Shown in pieces: positions 22,656-33,393 of a stretch of 64,000 bases of DNA. The position numbers were made by a program, and so were the translations under genes. Each line of letters starts with the position of its first letter. Position 1 is the first letter of the stretch. The notes beneath the pieces were generated by a model. The model worked only from the letters and a program-made list of their open reading frames with translations, was not told the DNA's origin and did no database searches. The stretch comes from Aaosphaeria pasadenensis (Eukaryota > Ascomycota > Dothideomycetes > Pleosporales): NCBI GenBank assembly GCA_022813625.1, contig JAKLMB010000016.1, forward strand, positions 496,001-560,000, read 5' to 3'.

Positions 22656-23077
22656 GACTGTCGAAGGGATTGGTGTGGTGGGTCGGGATATCAACTTGAC
22701 GACACTGGGGCGGTACACGATGTTAACAGGCGTTCACGGCATTTGGTTTTAGGCATTTTTTCAGCATGTCCGTCGCTATATCTTGTGTTTACAGCAACGT
22801 AGATCTCCGGTCCTTTCTCCATACACAGGGACATATACAGACATAAAACATTTATACAGATTTCTTATACAATGCTTACATCATTCCTTCAACGACATCA
22901 AAACACACATACATCCCACACATGAAAGTAAATCAATCCATTCAATTGCATTGCCGTATCATTTCATTATCAATTTCATCCCACATCATTCCCCATCTCC
23001 ACCTCCACCTCCTTTCACTCTTCCACATCATATCGTACAATCTCATCCCCCCCCTCTCCCAAACCCAGTCAACCGAC
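22656..23077. other. intergenic between convergent genes
   Basis: Between the ferric reductase stop and the stop of the small glycine-rich gene. C/T/A-rich and low in complexity (22,900-23,070). No gene seen. Confidence 0.55.
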
Positions 23078-23605
23078 CTACTGCGGCACATTCGGATCCT
23101 CCCTCTTCAACCCCACCGCCTCGCCACCCGCCTTCGTCGTTCCCGAAACCGCATTCCCCGCCGCTATTTCACGCGTCAGCCTTCATTCCCCCTCCAACTA
23201 CCCCTCAAAACCACACGAAAGAGGAGGGAGGCGATTCACGTACCTTTCGTCGTATCCCCCAACCCCCCCGTGACGCCAGTAACAGTGTCCCCGACGCCCT
23301 TTCCGAGCCCGGAGACGGTGTTGCCGAGGGTGTCGGTGGCGCCCGAGAGGCCCTTTCCTAGCGTGTCTGTTGCGGTGCCTAGGGTGTTGCCTATACACTA
23401 CTGTCAGGAGGGGTGGAGATTTGGGAGGGAGGGATGGGGAGACATACCGATGCCGCCGGCTGCGGTGCCGAAGAAGCCTGTTTGGGGTGGGGATGTTAGG
23501 TTATGGGTTTGAGTTTGGGGGGGGGATTGGGGTGGAGGCTATGGGGGTGGTGGAGGAGTGGCGAGACGGACCCTTTTGTTGGTTTTGGGATGGTTGGTCG
23601 GACAT
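23078..23605 (-). CDS. small glycine-rich repeat protein (98 residues), function unknown
   Basis: Four exons on the minus strand: 23605-23572, 23477-23448, 23390-23244 and 23163-23078, giving 98 residues with a stop at 23078. The start region is MSDQPSQNQQKG. The body is built from short Gly/Thr/Asp/Ala units such as TDTLGKGLSGATDTLGN and VSGLGKGVGDTVTG, then GTTKAGGEAVG, and ends REDPNVPQ. There are no cysteines, aromatic residues are almost absent, and the repeats could form amphipathic helices on a surface, as in LEA-like or apolipoprotein-like peptides. I recall similar small proteins being common in Pezizomycotina, but I cannot name a function. The first donor (GTCCGT) is weak and its intron (94 bp) the least certain; the other two introns are 57 bp and 80 bp. 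Continuous reading frame through three junctions and the repeat structure support a real gene. Confidence 0.72.
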
Positions 23606-25666
23606 GTTGGTTGGTTTTCTTATATTGGAGAATATATGACAAGAGATTCGAAGTTCGTTTGGTATGTTTTCGTGGGAAAGATAAGTTGGGTTGGGTTGAG
23701 TTCGACAAGGTAGGTACTTTAGATATGTAGTAGAAATAGTTGGGGAAAGTCGTTTGTTATGTAAGTAGTCAAACAGCTACTCATAACTGCTTTTATAGCT
23801 AGTCAAGTGTCGCTGTAATCAACAGCAGTAGTAATAGCGATGTGTCTGATACTCTCTCTCTCTCCACAGCGCATCTGAGACAGCTACATCATAGCCCTAT
23901 GACGTAGCCAACCCTCCTCCACCCTCCACCACATCCCATCGAAACGGACAAATCTCCCAAACGTCCTTCCCGTTCAATGACCACCGCCTCGATCCCATCG
24001 ATCGCAGCATCCTATGAAACGCATAAGGCCGCATCTCCAGCTCCGCGGATTGGTCGCGTTGCGTTGCGTAGTTGTGAGGTAGGGCGAAATCGAATGCACA
24101 TCATCGGCGCCAGGGATCTGCTTCCCTCGTTCCCTCGCTCCCGCCTGTAATTTATGATGGAATACGAGTAGCTACGAGTACTTACACGTGGAGACTTTGC
24201 GGGAGATTCGATGCTCGATCCTGTGCGGGGGCAAACGTTGGGCGCCACATGCGTGTGCCCATCGGAGATGCGATGCGATCCACGGTTCGACAGATGAAGG
24301 GAGGGAGGGAGGGTGGTTGTGGCCAATGGGGATGACGTTGGAAGGATTCTACTTGTTCTCGTACCTAGGATTATTATCTGGAGGAAAGATCTCGTGCATC
24401 GAAATGTGTGCTACACTCGCACGTACGGATGTATCTCTATATGCAAAAGGAAAAAGAACAAAGTGTTGCGTTTCCTATTTTGGCCTTTTGCCTTTGTGAA
24501 TCTATGCGCGTATGTCGTTCCCTACCTCCTAAATGACCGTACATATGTACGAGTATTGGGTCCATGCAATCAACGACAGTAGTTTATCTTGCTCATGCTG
24601 TCTTCAATTTTCCTTTTTTGCTTAAGGCGAAATAGCAGAACGGTGTATGTTTGTCTGCGTTGTCTGTCTAGGTCTCCGTCAAGCGTGCACTATTATAACC
24701 TTTATTATTCTTTTCAAGGTAACATGATATTTATTGTAGGACGGTATGAGTATGTGTGTATGTATGTACGTGCATTCACATAACTACACGTATATAAACC
24801 ATCTCGAACACTCCGACTACAACCACCACATCGCCCTACCCAATCCCATCGCATCCCCCCTACACTCTCCCCTCTACGTAACATAAGAGAGAGAGGAGAC
24901 ACACGCACACAGAGAGAGAGACAAATACAAACACACGTAGAGCACACGATCAGAAAGAACAATGGAAAAAAGTAGTAGTGAAAGTTTGTTTTGCACCCTC
25001 TAATCTGTGATAATGAAGCAGTAGCAGCAGTCACCGACTATCAGACATGAAAAAGTGAGAGATGATATAAAAGTATCAGGACGTCGGGCGGAAGAGAGAA
25101 GAAAAACCAGACATTGATATCCCCCTCCCCCTATCCTCCCCATTCATTCATCCATCCATACACGCACTCACACACTACACACACACAGGCAAAACGTAAG
25201 GTTCAGAGTTTCTCAAAGAGCCCCACCGCGCACGCCCGGAAACGCCGTTTGTCGAAAATATAACCCATCCATCCATCCATCGAAAGGGGGAAGAAGAAGA
25301 AAATGATGAAAAAGAACCATCGCATTATAAAAAAGGAGAAAGAGGTCGGAGGGAGAAAGAAGGAGGAGGCATGAAAAAGGTCCGCGGAAGAAAAACACCG
25401 CCAACCCCGTTCCCCCCCTTTATCCATTTTTTGTGACCGTGGGACCCCCTCGGGCAACAAAACAGAAACTTTTGTTCGTTCGTTCGATCGATCCTCTGAC
25501 ACAATGCTGAAAATGAACCCCGCAAAATGCAATCAAATGCGCAATGCCCCGTCTATGCAACAGAGATTAGATTACCGCGTGTTTGGCCGTCTATGGGTAT
25601 AACCTTTAACACGCTCGAAAAACCATGGCATCGGTAAGAAGAAGGTAATCCTGGAAGGCGTTGGGC
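23606..25666. other. intergenic, about 2 kb, low complexity
   Basis: Between the start of the small glycine-rich gene and the eIF4G stop. Includes a CT run near 23,851-23,866 and GA/CA-rich repeats near 24,880-24,940 and 25,160-25,190. The right part may be eIF4G 3' UTR. Short open frames are present in all phases and none is recognisable. Confidence 0.55.
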
Positions 25667-28600
25667 CTATTCCTTGGACTCGGCCGGTGCGGGAGCCGAC
25701 TTCTGCACCGGTGGCGACGAAGCCGTCGAAGGTGGAGAGCCAACTTCGCCCGCGCCTTCGCTGTTCTCTAGAGCGGCAAGCGCACTGGTGATGGTCAGTA
25801 TCAATTACACAATGTTCTCGTGTAGTGGGTTGTCTTACCTGAAAGAGTTCATGTGCGTCGTAGACTCCTTCTCTTTCTGAACTGGAGTGGCGGTACGGGA
25901 TGAACCACCAGACTCATCTCCGCGACCGATCATACCACCTGGACCGAGGCCACGACGGCCACTGCTGCTTCGGCTACCAAGCATCGAGGGACCGAACGAG
26001 CTGGAGCTGTTGATGTTACGTCCAGACGCACCCTTGGAGAGCTTGCGGAGGTCGTCCATCTGCACACGACCACTGGGGTAGTCTTGAGGTGGTGGCATGT
26101 TTCCGGAGAATGATCGAGCATCGCCGCGTCCAACGGGGGGACGGGCACCACCACGCTGGTTGGAACGTTGTCGCTCCATCTCCTTGGCTTGCTGCGCGGC
26201 AGCAGCTTCTTGATGGATCTCTGCGATGGTCTTGGGGCCCTTTGCGTCGCCCTTGGAATCCCTCCAGCCAGCTTTCCTGAGATCGTCCACTGTGACATTG
26301 TTAGCATGTGTCTAACGCCTCATGATTGAATCAAACTTACAGTCCATGAGAGAGAACTTGAGACGGGAGTTCAATCCAGGCATCTCAATGATCTTGTGGA
26401 TACGCTCAAAGTAGACCTGTTCACATTAGTATATATTCAAAAGGGCAGTGGCAATGGGCAGGCAGTATTTGGATGGGGGAATCATGCTTACTTGAATCAT
26501 CTTGTTGCCAGACTCGGCATTCTGAGACATAGTGAAACCGACAGTGCGAAGAAGTTTGACCTGCATATGATGTTAGTGATGACCATGGCAGTGAGACAAA
26601 GTATACATACCAAACTCTCAATAGCCGACTCGTCAGGCTCGCCCTCAAAGTCAAGGAGCTTGAGGACACACTCGTGCATGATCCTGAGAGTAAGCATACC
26701 GAGCTTGTAAAGCTCACCAATGAATTGAATGAGACCGAGACCCTTACGCTTGGCAGCGGCGGCGATGTAGTACTCGTCGGACAGAAGAGCAGCCTCCTGG
26801 GCAGCTTCCTCGGGCTTGGTGGGCAGATTGACTTCCCAACCGCGCTCGAACTCCTCTTGACATCGGTTGAGGAGGTACTTCCTAAAGAGTGCACCACCGA
26901 CAACGGGGTTGCCAGCCTTGTCCTTGATGGTCTCGTCACGGATGTCAGTAGGCATGGTGGCAAGCATCTTCTGGCAGAATCGGGCGTAGAGACTCGACCA
27001 ATGGCTCTCGTCGCAGGCCTTCTCGAACGTCAAGGCAATGACCTGTCGAAGAGTGCGTCCGTCAGACTCATCCCTCGATTGGGCGGAGATTTCGAGAATC
27101 TGGTCAGAGATCTTGTCGAACTTCTCGGGAGTCATCTTGTTCAAAGCAGCCTTGACCTTACGCTGCACCAGATCAGGAGCCATGTGGCCAGTGGTAGGCT
27201 GGGCGGGGGCGCCGGCCTGCCCGGTCGGTTTCCAACCAGTTTGGCTCCTCTCGAGGGCCTTGATGTCCATGCCGGCGGTCAAGGGCATAGCTGCCTCCTC
27301 CTTCTTGGAGGTCTTGCTGCCTCCCTCCTTGCCTCGCCTAGAGCCACGGCCGCCGGAGCTACCAGCACGGCCAGACACGTTCTGGAAAGAGCCATTGCGG
27401 ACCATTTGAGGAGGCACGGGGAAGCCACCTGGGCGGCCACCGATGACTGCTGCGAGAGGATTGACCATGGGGCGGTTGTTGGACATCTTGAAGCGCTCCT
27501 CGGAAGTGGTGTTGGGGGGAAGAGAGGGCCTGAAGCCACCGCTGGCACCGAAGTTGCCCATTGATGGTGGAACGACACCCTTGTGCGAGGCTTGACGGCT
27601 GGACATGCCGCCTGGTCGTGCGGAATTGGGAGGACGAGCGGAGTCGGTGGAGTCGCCAACGGTCTCCTTGAGCTTCATGTCCCAATCGACAGATGGCTTC
27701 TCCTTGAAGACATCCTGGAATTGGAGCAAGAAGTCCTTGTCGTACTGGCGGCCCTTGCTCTTGTGTGAGGGGTTGAGCGCGGGATTGGGAGACTTGATGC
27801 CCTCGGGGTAGTTAATCAACTCATTCCTGACCTGGAGGAAGCGAGCCGACTTGAGGGACTGCATGGCGGGAGTTGGCTGAGCAGGCTCGACAGCCTTGCT
27901 AGGATCGATCTTGAGGTTGGCCGGCTTGGGCTTGGGAGCGGAGATCTTTGGCTGGGTAGGGGTAGGAGCAGCAGACTCGGTGGGAGTGGAGGCACCGCTG
28001 TCGGTGGCTCCCAAAGTAGCACCAGGGCCGAACTGGGTGTTCTTCTTGAGGCCAGCGAAGAGTTTGGCAGCCTCCTCGTCTTGCTGCCCTCCCTTTGCGG
28101 CCTCGCGAGCCTCGGCCTCTGCCTCGAGCTTCTTCAGGCGCTCGTCCTCCTTCTTTCGCTGCTCTTCGATCTTTCCAGCCTCGGCGGCCTTCTCGGCAGC
28201 CTTCTTCTCCTTGAAAGCCCGCTCCCTCTCCTCCTCTTCCTTCTCCTGGGCTTCCATCTCGGCAACCATGCGCTCGAACTCTTCCTCTTCCTTCTTCTTC
28301 GCTGCCTCTGCGTCGAGCTTCTTCTGCTCCTCATCGGCCTTGGCCTTCTCGGCGGCCTCTGCCTCCTCCTTCTCCTTAGCGGCCTTCTCTTCAGCCTCCT
28401 TAGCGGCCTTCTCGGCCTCCTCCTTCGCCTTGGTTTCAGCCTCCTCAGCAGCCTTCTTCTCGGCCTCTTCACGGGCCAGGTTCTCGGCTACCTGGCGTCG
28501 GAACTCGGCCTTCTTCTCGTCGTCCGTCTTGGTTATGGTGCTCTCGCTGCGGCTGTGAGTAGATCCGGTGGCGCTGGGAACTCGCGGCGGGGGGGTTGGC

Positions 28601-30463
28601 GTGGCGACGACGACAGGAGACTTGGGAGGAGCGGGGGAAGCAGATTTCTTGTCGAAGTTGAGGACCTCACCATCGGGGTTCTTGATGATGATGGCCTTGC
28701 TGGCCTTCTTGGGCGGAAGCGAGAAGCTCGACGCTGGTGCTGGGCTGTTCGATCCTACGCTGGGAGTGGGATTGTGAGTAGAGACGTGAGGCATGGAGGG
28801 AGTCGAGGGCTGAGCAACGGCAGAGGTGGGTCGCTCAGACATGTTGGACGGGGTGCGAGACATGCTCTGAGGCTGGGGCTGCTGGTAACCTCCCATGTAC
28901 GTAGGCGGCATGTGAGGGAAAGCGGGACCGCGGCTGGGGCTCGTGGCGTAGATGCTCTGCTGCATGCCCTGCATCGGCATCGGGTACTGCTGGTGAGGGT
29001 AGAACGATTGCTGGTAGGGATCCATCGTGTTCGGCGCACCGTACATGCCCTGCTCGTTAAGTACTGTCAGATAGGAGTTGTAATGTTGATTGAAAGAGAA
29101 ATTAGGAGATTGAGATGGAATCAGGAAGTCTGACTGCCCGGCAGATGGATGGAAGATGGGCTCCCTCACACTTGCAGGAGAGTCGACTCGAGACGCAGGT
29201 AATTGCTGAAAGGAAATGTTGTCCGCAAACTGGGACTGATTCGCAAACCCGAGAGAAGAAGGAGGAGAAGAAGAAGAAAAGTGAGGAGGAGGAAATGAGA
29301 AATTGTTGAGCAAATGAGAAGGTGTACGAACCGGTGGCTGATAGCCGGTATGAGGAGGATAGTATTGGCCGGCGAACTGTGGTTGCTGATGGATCTGAGC
29401 CGGGGGCATCGCGGGAGAGCGGTATGGCGAGCCTGGCGGAGGGACTTGAGGCTGGAAGCCAGAAGCTGGGTTGCCTCGCGGCTGGTGTGGGGAAGGACGG
29501 AATGGCTGGGGAGAGTGGCCCATTGGGTTGTAGCTAGGGCCGAAACTGCCACGGCCGCGTCCGCTGTTCTGCTGGTAGGGGCGATTGTTGTTGAAGTTGT
29601 TGCCCATGGAATCCGAGTGAGCAGATTGCGAGCTCTGACGGCGCAGATGTTGCGCTTGGGGCAAATTGTTGGCGTTGGGCTGCGAAGGGGTGCGAGCCTA
29701 GAGAATTATATGTCAGTACTGGTTCCAACAAAAAGTTCACACCCGCTCTGCTCGGGGAAAAAAAAAGTTGCAATGGAAAAATGTTGGGCAAACTTACATT
29801 TGGCTCAGCGCCCTCGCTACCACCACCGAACGATAGGCCTGGGCGGTCAGGTAGTCCTGTCGAGCTGGGCTTGCCACCGCTGAACTGGGGAATAGGAGTG
29901 GGCGAGTGGGCAGGAGAGGCCACGCGAGGGTTGGGGACCTGCATCGCGCCTTGCTGGTCCTGAGGAACCTGAGCAGGTGCTGCGTGGGCGGGAGCAGGAG
30001 AACCGCTCATTGCGCCGAATTTCAAGCCCGAGGGGGCCCTGTTGGCAACGGGGCCACCGTTGGGGATGAAGCCACTTGTTCCAGCGGCGGAGATGGTGAC
30101 GGAAGACTTGCGGCTGTGGTCACCTTGGGAGGGAGTGCCATTTGCGCTGCTGCTATTCACGATGGTGGGAGCCATGGTGGGGACGGCAGGCTGGATGGGT
30201 GTCTTTCCGTTCACCGGGGAAACCGAAGCGCGCTTTCCATGCTGCGGGTTCTGCTGTCCTCCCACTGCCACGGGCGGCGTAGCACTGGACGCGATCGGAG
30301 GAGATGAGACCTTCTTAGTCGCGTTGGCGTACGAGCGGGCAGTGGGTTGAGCCGTTCCAGCGGCCACGTTGGCGGATGATCCTGTGGAGGGAGCAGGCGC
30401 TGCGGTAGCGTTCTGGGAAGCGGCGATCGTGGGAGTTTGCGCGTTCGGGACGGATGCACTCAT
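25667..30463 (-). CDS. translation initiation factor eIF4G
   Basis: Six exons on the minus strand: 30463-29798, 29697-26611, 26560-26492, 26416-26341, 26289-25839 and 25784-25667; up to 1,488 residues. eIF4G is the scaffold joining eIF4E at the mRNA cap, eIF4A and poly(A)-binding protein. The N-terminal 500 residues are Pro/Gln/Ser-rich and disordered with RNA-binding RGRG. A long Lys/Glu/Ala coiled coil follows (about residues 600-740). The eIF4E-binding motif YxxxxL-phi is YDKDFLL at about residue 874. The MIF4G domain begins near RKVKAALNKMTPEKFDKISDQI (about residue 1,065) and runs across exons 2-5. The C-terminal RGG/Ser-rich tail completes it. Start chosen at MSASVPNAQ; an upstream in-phase start would add 19 residues. 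One stretch at 29,050-29,330 may contain unspliced in-frame introns (see findings). Confidence 0.92.
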
Positions 30464-32651
30464 TAGAAGGTCGTGGGGAGTGGTCGTGGACGTCGAGGTC
30501 GTCGAGCGAGGAAGGCGCAAAGTGTGAGTGAGAGCGGATTGAGGAATCGCGGGAGGGCTCGCAGATGACGATGGCGATGGGTCGCTGGTCGTGGTTGCGA
30601 GTGAGGATGGCGACGGGCGTTGAATGTCAAATTCGCGGCTGGCCGAGAAAGTAGACGGGGAGGAATTAAAAGCGACGGGTTGGCGGTTTGACGGCGCAAC
30701 AGCGGGTGTCGACTAAAGAGAGGAAGAGGAGAGGGCGCCGATGAGAAAGGTCAAAGGCGAAGTAAAGGGTTGGGAGCGAGGTATCAATCGAGTCGAAGGA
30801 CCGAAAGAAAAATCACAGGCTCCTTGTGTGTGGTGGAGGTGAAGGGAAGAAAAAAAGGGAAGGGGCGTCGTCGGGAAGAGACTCTGTCAGAACTACTATT
30901 GGGACTTCCTTCACACACAAAGTGAAAGAAGCGAGCCAAAGGTTCGATGACGGGGGAGATAGTCTTCGGGGACGTGGATTTCAACAGATGAAACTGTGAA
31001 ATCAGTCAGGGCAAACGGCTCGAGTGACGAAGTACACTGGCCGTTGCTGATGATGGAGGAGAGAAGGAGGAAGAGGAGGGGGGATGGTCTTCGTGATGAA
31101 GAAATGTTGGGTGGGAGGGAGGGAGGAGAGACGGGGCTCAACTTTTTGCGGGCGATTGATTAGTTCAGTTGAGTTGAGGGAGAAAATTATCTTTCCCTCG
31201 CTAAAGCCGACGTCCGCCCAATCCACGTACCGGGATCAGGCAACTACCTATGTAATTACTCTCTCACTCACTCACTCTGCTACTTTGTACTCACTACTGA
31301 CACACCAACCACAAGTAATTATTTACCTAGTCGTTACCTCTAGTTAGGTTACGAGTAACTGATAACCAAGAGAGTGAGAGTGTCTGTGTGTTGCGTGTCC
31401 GTGTGTTACAGAGTCGAGGTAAGAGTCTGTGTGTATGTACAGTAGAGTCTGTGTATAGGTACCAACCAGTACCTCATACAAGTCTGTGTGTGCGTGGGCG
31501 TAAGAAACGGAGGGATGGAAAAGGGAAACGCCCGACCCGGCACCCGGACAAATCATAATAGGGAAACCAGATATTCTCCAAATGTTTATTGGTGAAGGTG
31601 AAACAATCAACCTATCGTATACTATTACTGTTCAATTCAATCCATTGTATTCACTATTACTACTGTACTGTCTGGCTATGTGAAGGTTTCATACGGAGTA
31701 CTAGTAGAATAGTACCTTCGTAGGATGATGCCTCTATTCACTACCCGGTTGGTTGGCTGACGGCGTGCACGTGCATCACCATTGACCATTTCGATCCAAG
31801 TATTCTTTTGATCGAAAGATGACGATTCAACCACATTGGTAGCATTAAAAAAATACACAATATTGAGAGATGGTTCTGTTACACCTCTCTATCATCTTCA
31901 ATAATTTATTTATTGGAAAGAAGATCTATGAGGGCGTTGATGGTGAAGGGAATGGATGGAAAATTCAATGTGTGTGCCCAACGCATCTCCCAACCGAGGA
32001 TCCACCATCCATTCTCGTAGGAACCGGATACTAGATACAATAGTAGATAGTAGATACTGCTAACCCATTACCCACCCGTCGATATTTTTTATTTTAGTTA
32101 CCTGGAAAAGGCGAGAGTGGGGGAGGGGTAGAGGGGAACCTGTGTTCGCTATCCGTCTACATTCACCTACCTGTGTATCAATTACGTGAAGGGTTGGATC
32201 TGTGAATGCCCAGGCTATAGGCAAACATGTGCGGGCAGAAGGGTAGTCTACGGATAACTAGGCGTGGCGATGACATATGTCCCATGTGCATCATCCATCA
32301 TCTGTCCGTCTGTAGCTAATGAGAGAGAAGGAGTCTGAGGCAGTAGTGTGGCTAACACAGCGTAGTGTCCAACAGATTGGCGTCGGCCAACATTCCACCG
32401 TCGCCAATACTAAATACAAGTAGAAAATGGTGGTGGCCAACACAACACAAGGAGAAACAAGGAGCATAAGGATAGATAGTAGGGCTGGGTTTCCTCTTCT
32501 CCAGAGAAGGGAATAATGCTGTAAACTCCGTACAATCCGTTACGCTCAGTCATGTCTTCAATCACAGGACCGGTCCGAGTCATCAATCCCGGCCCTGTCA
32601 AACGCAGCCATCATCATCCATGTTCTGTTCCTCACATGTTATAGGTGGTGA

Positions 32652-32710
32652 GGGTGATGACGAGGACGATGACTGTGACTGCGACTGTGGCTATGACGAT
32701 GACGATGCGG
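32652..32710 (+). repeat. imperfect GAY trinucleotide / GACTGT-GACGAT repeat
   Basis: Repeating units of the form GATGAC, GAGGAC, GACTGT, GACGAT in tandem. An imperfect microsatellite without evident coding role. Confidence 0.6.
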
Positions 32711-33374
32711 ACGTCTCCCCAACTAGAGAAGAGAAATAGTCAGTCTCGTGTACCTAGTTACGGAAGTATCTCAATAAGAATGATAATTACCATTATGAGA
32801 AATGTTATCATCAGAAGAGAATATAAGACATGACCTGAGTCTTTTATTCGGTTGCCTGATCATTCGATATTTAGGATTACACCATCCCCTTCCCTTGAAG
32901 TAAATATTTCTTTTTTGGAGCTAAAAGGTACATATACATGCCTCATCCCGGACACCGGATAACCACCTCTTTATCTCCTGCCCGCCTGAGTGCCCAAGTA
33001 GACATCAATCAATAGTTACCTTTGTCCACGTCAACAAAGTAAAACGCAATAGTTAAAATAAACCAAAAGAAAATAAAACAACAAAGACATCCATCCCCTC
33101 GCCTCATCCCGCACCGCCCCATCTCAACCTGTCTCGTCTCGGTTCGGCTTCCCCAACCCGCATCACACCCCGTTGCCCCCAATCTAAACTGCCGAACCTA
33201 CATAATGTAGGGACCTACATTGCAACGCAGGAAACATATCAAATCAAATCAACCACCTTGCTATTCCCGTGCCCCGCGCCCTACCTATATTTCCTGCTCT
33301 TGTACATTATAAATAACTAATTATCGTACTGTCATAACTTGTTCCTCCTATAAATGGCAGCCTCGTCTCAGCGA

Positions 33375-33393
33375 GCGCGCGCGCGCGCGCGCG
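33375..33393. repeat. alternating GC tract, 19 nt
   Basis: An unbroken alternation of G and C, nine GC units plus G. Such tracts favour left-handed Z-DNA. It is the longest pure GC alternation in the window. Confidence 0.9.

Noticed and set aside
26674..27564. A 296-codon plus-strand frame antisense to the eIF4G MIF4G region
   Set aside because: Antisense to a strongly conserved domain, with no protein character of its own.
28081..29133. A 350-codon open frame on the plus strand, rich in Leu and Arg
   Set aside because: It is the antisense shadow of the Glu/Lys/Ala coiled coil of eIF4G; the biased codons leave the reverse frame open.
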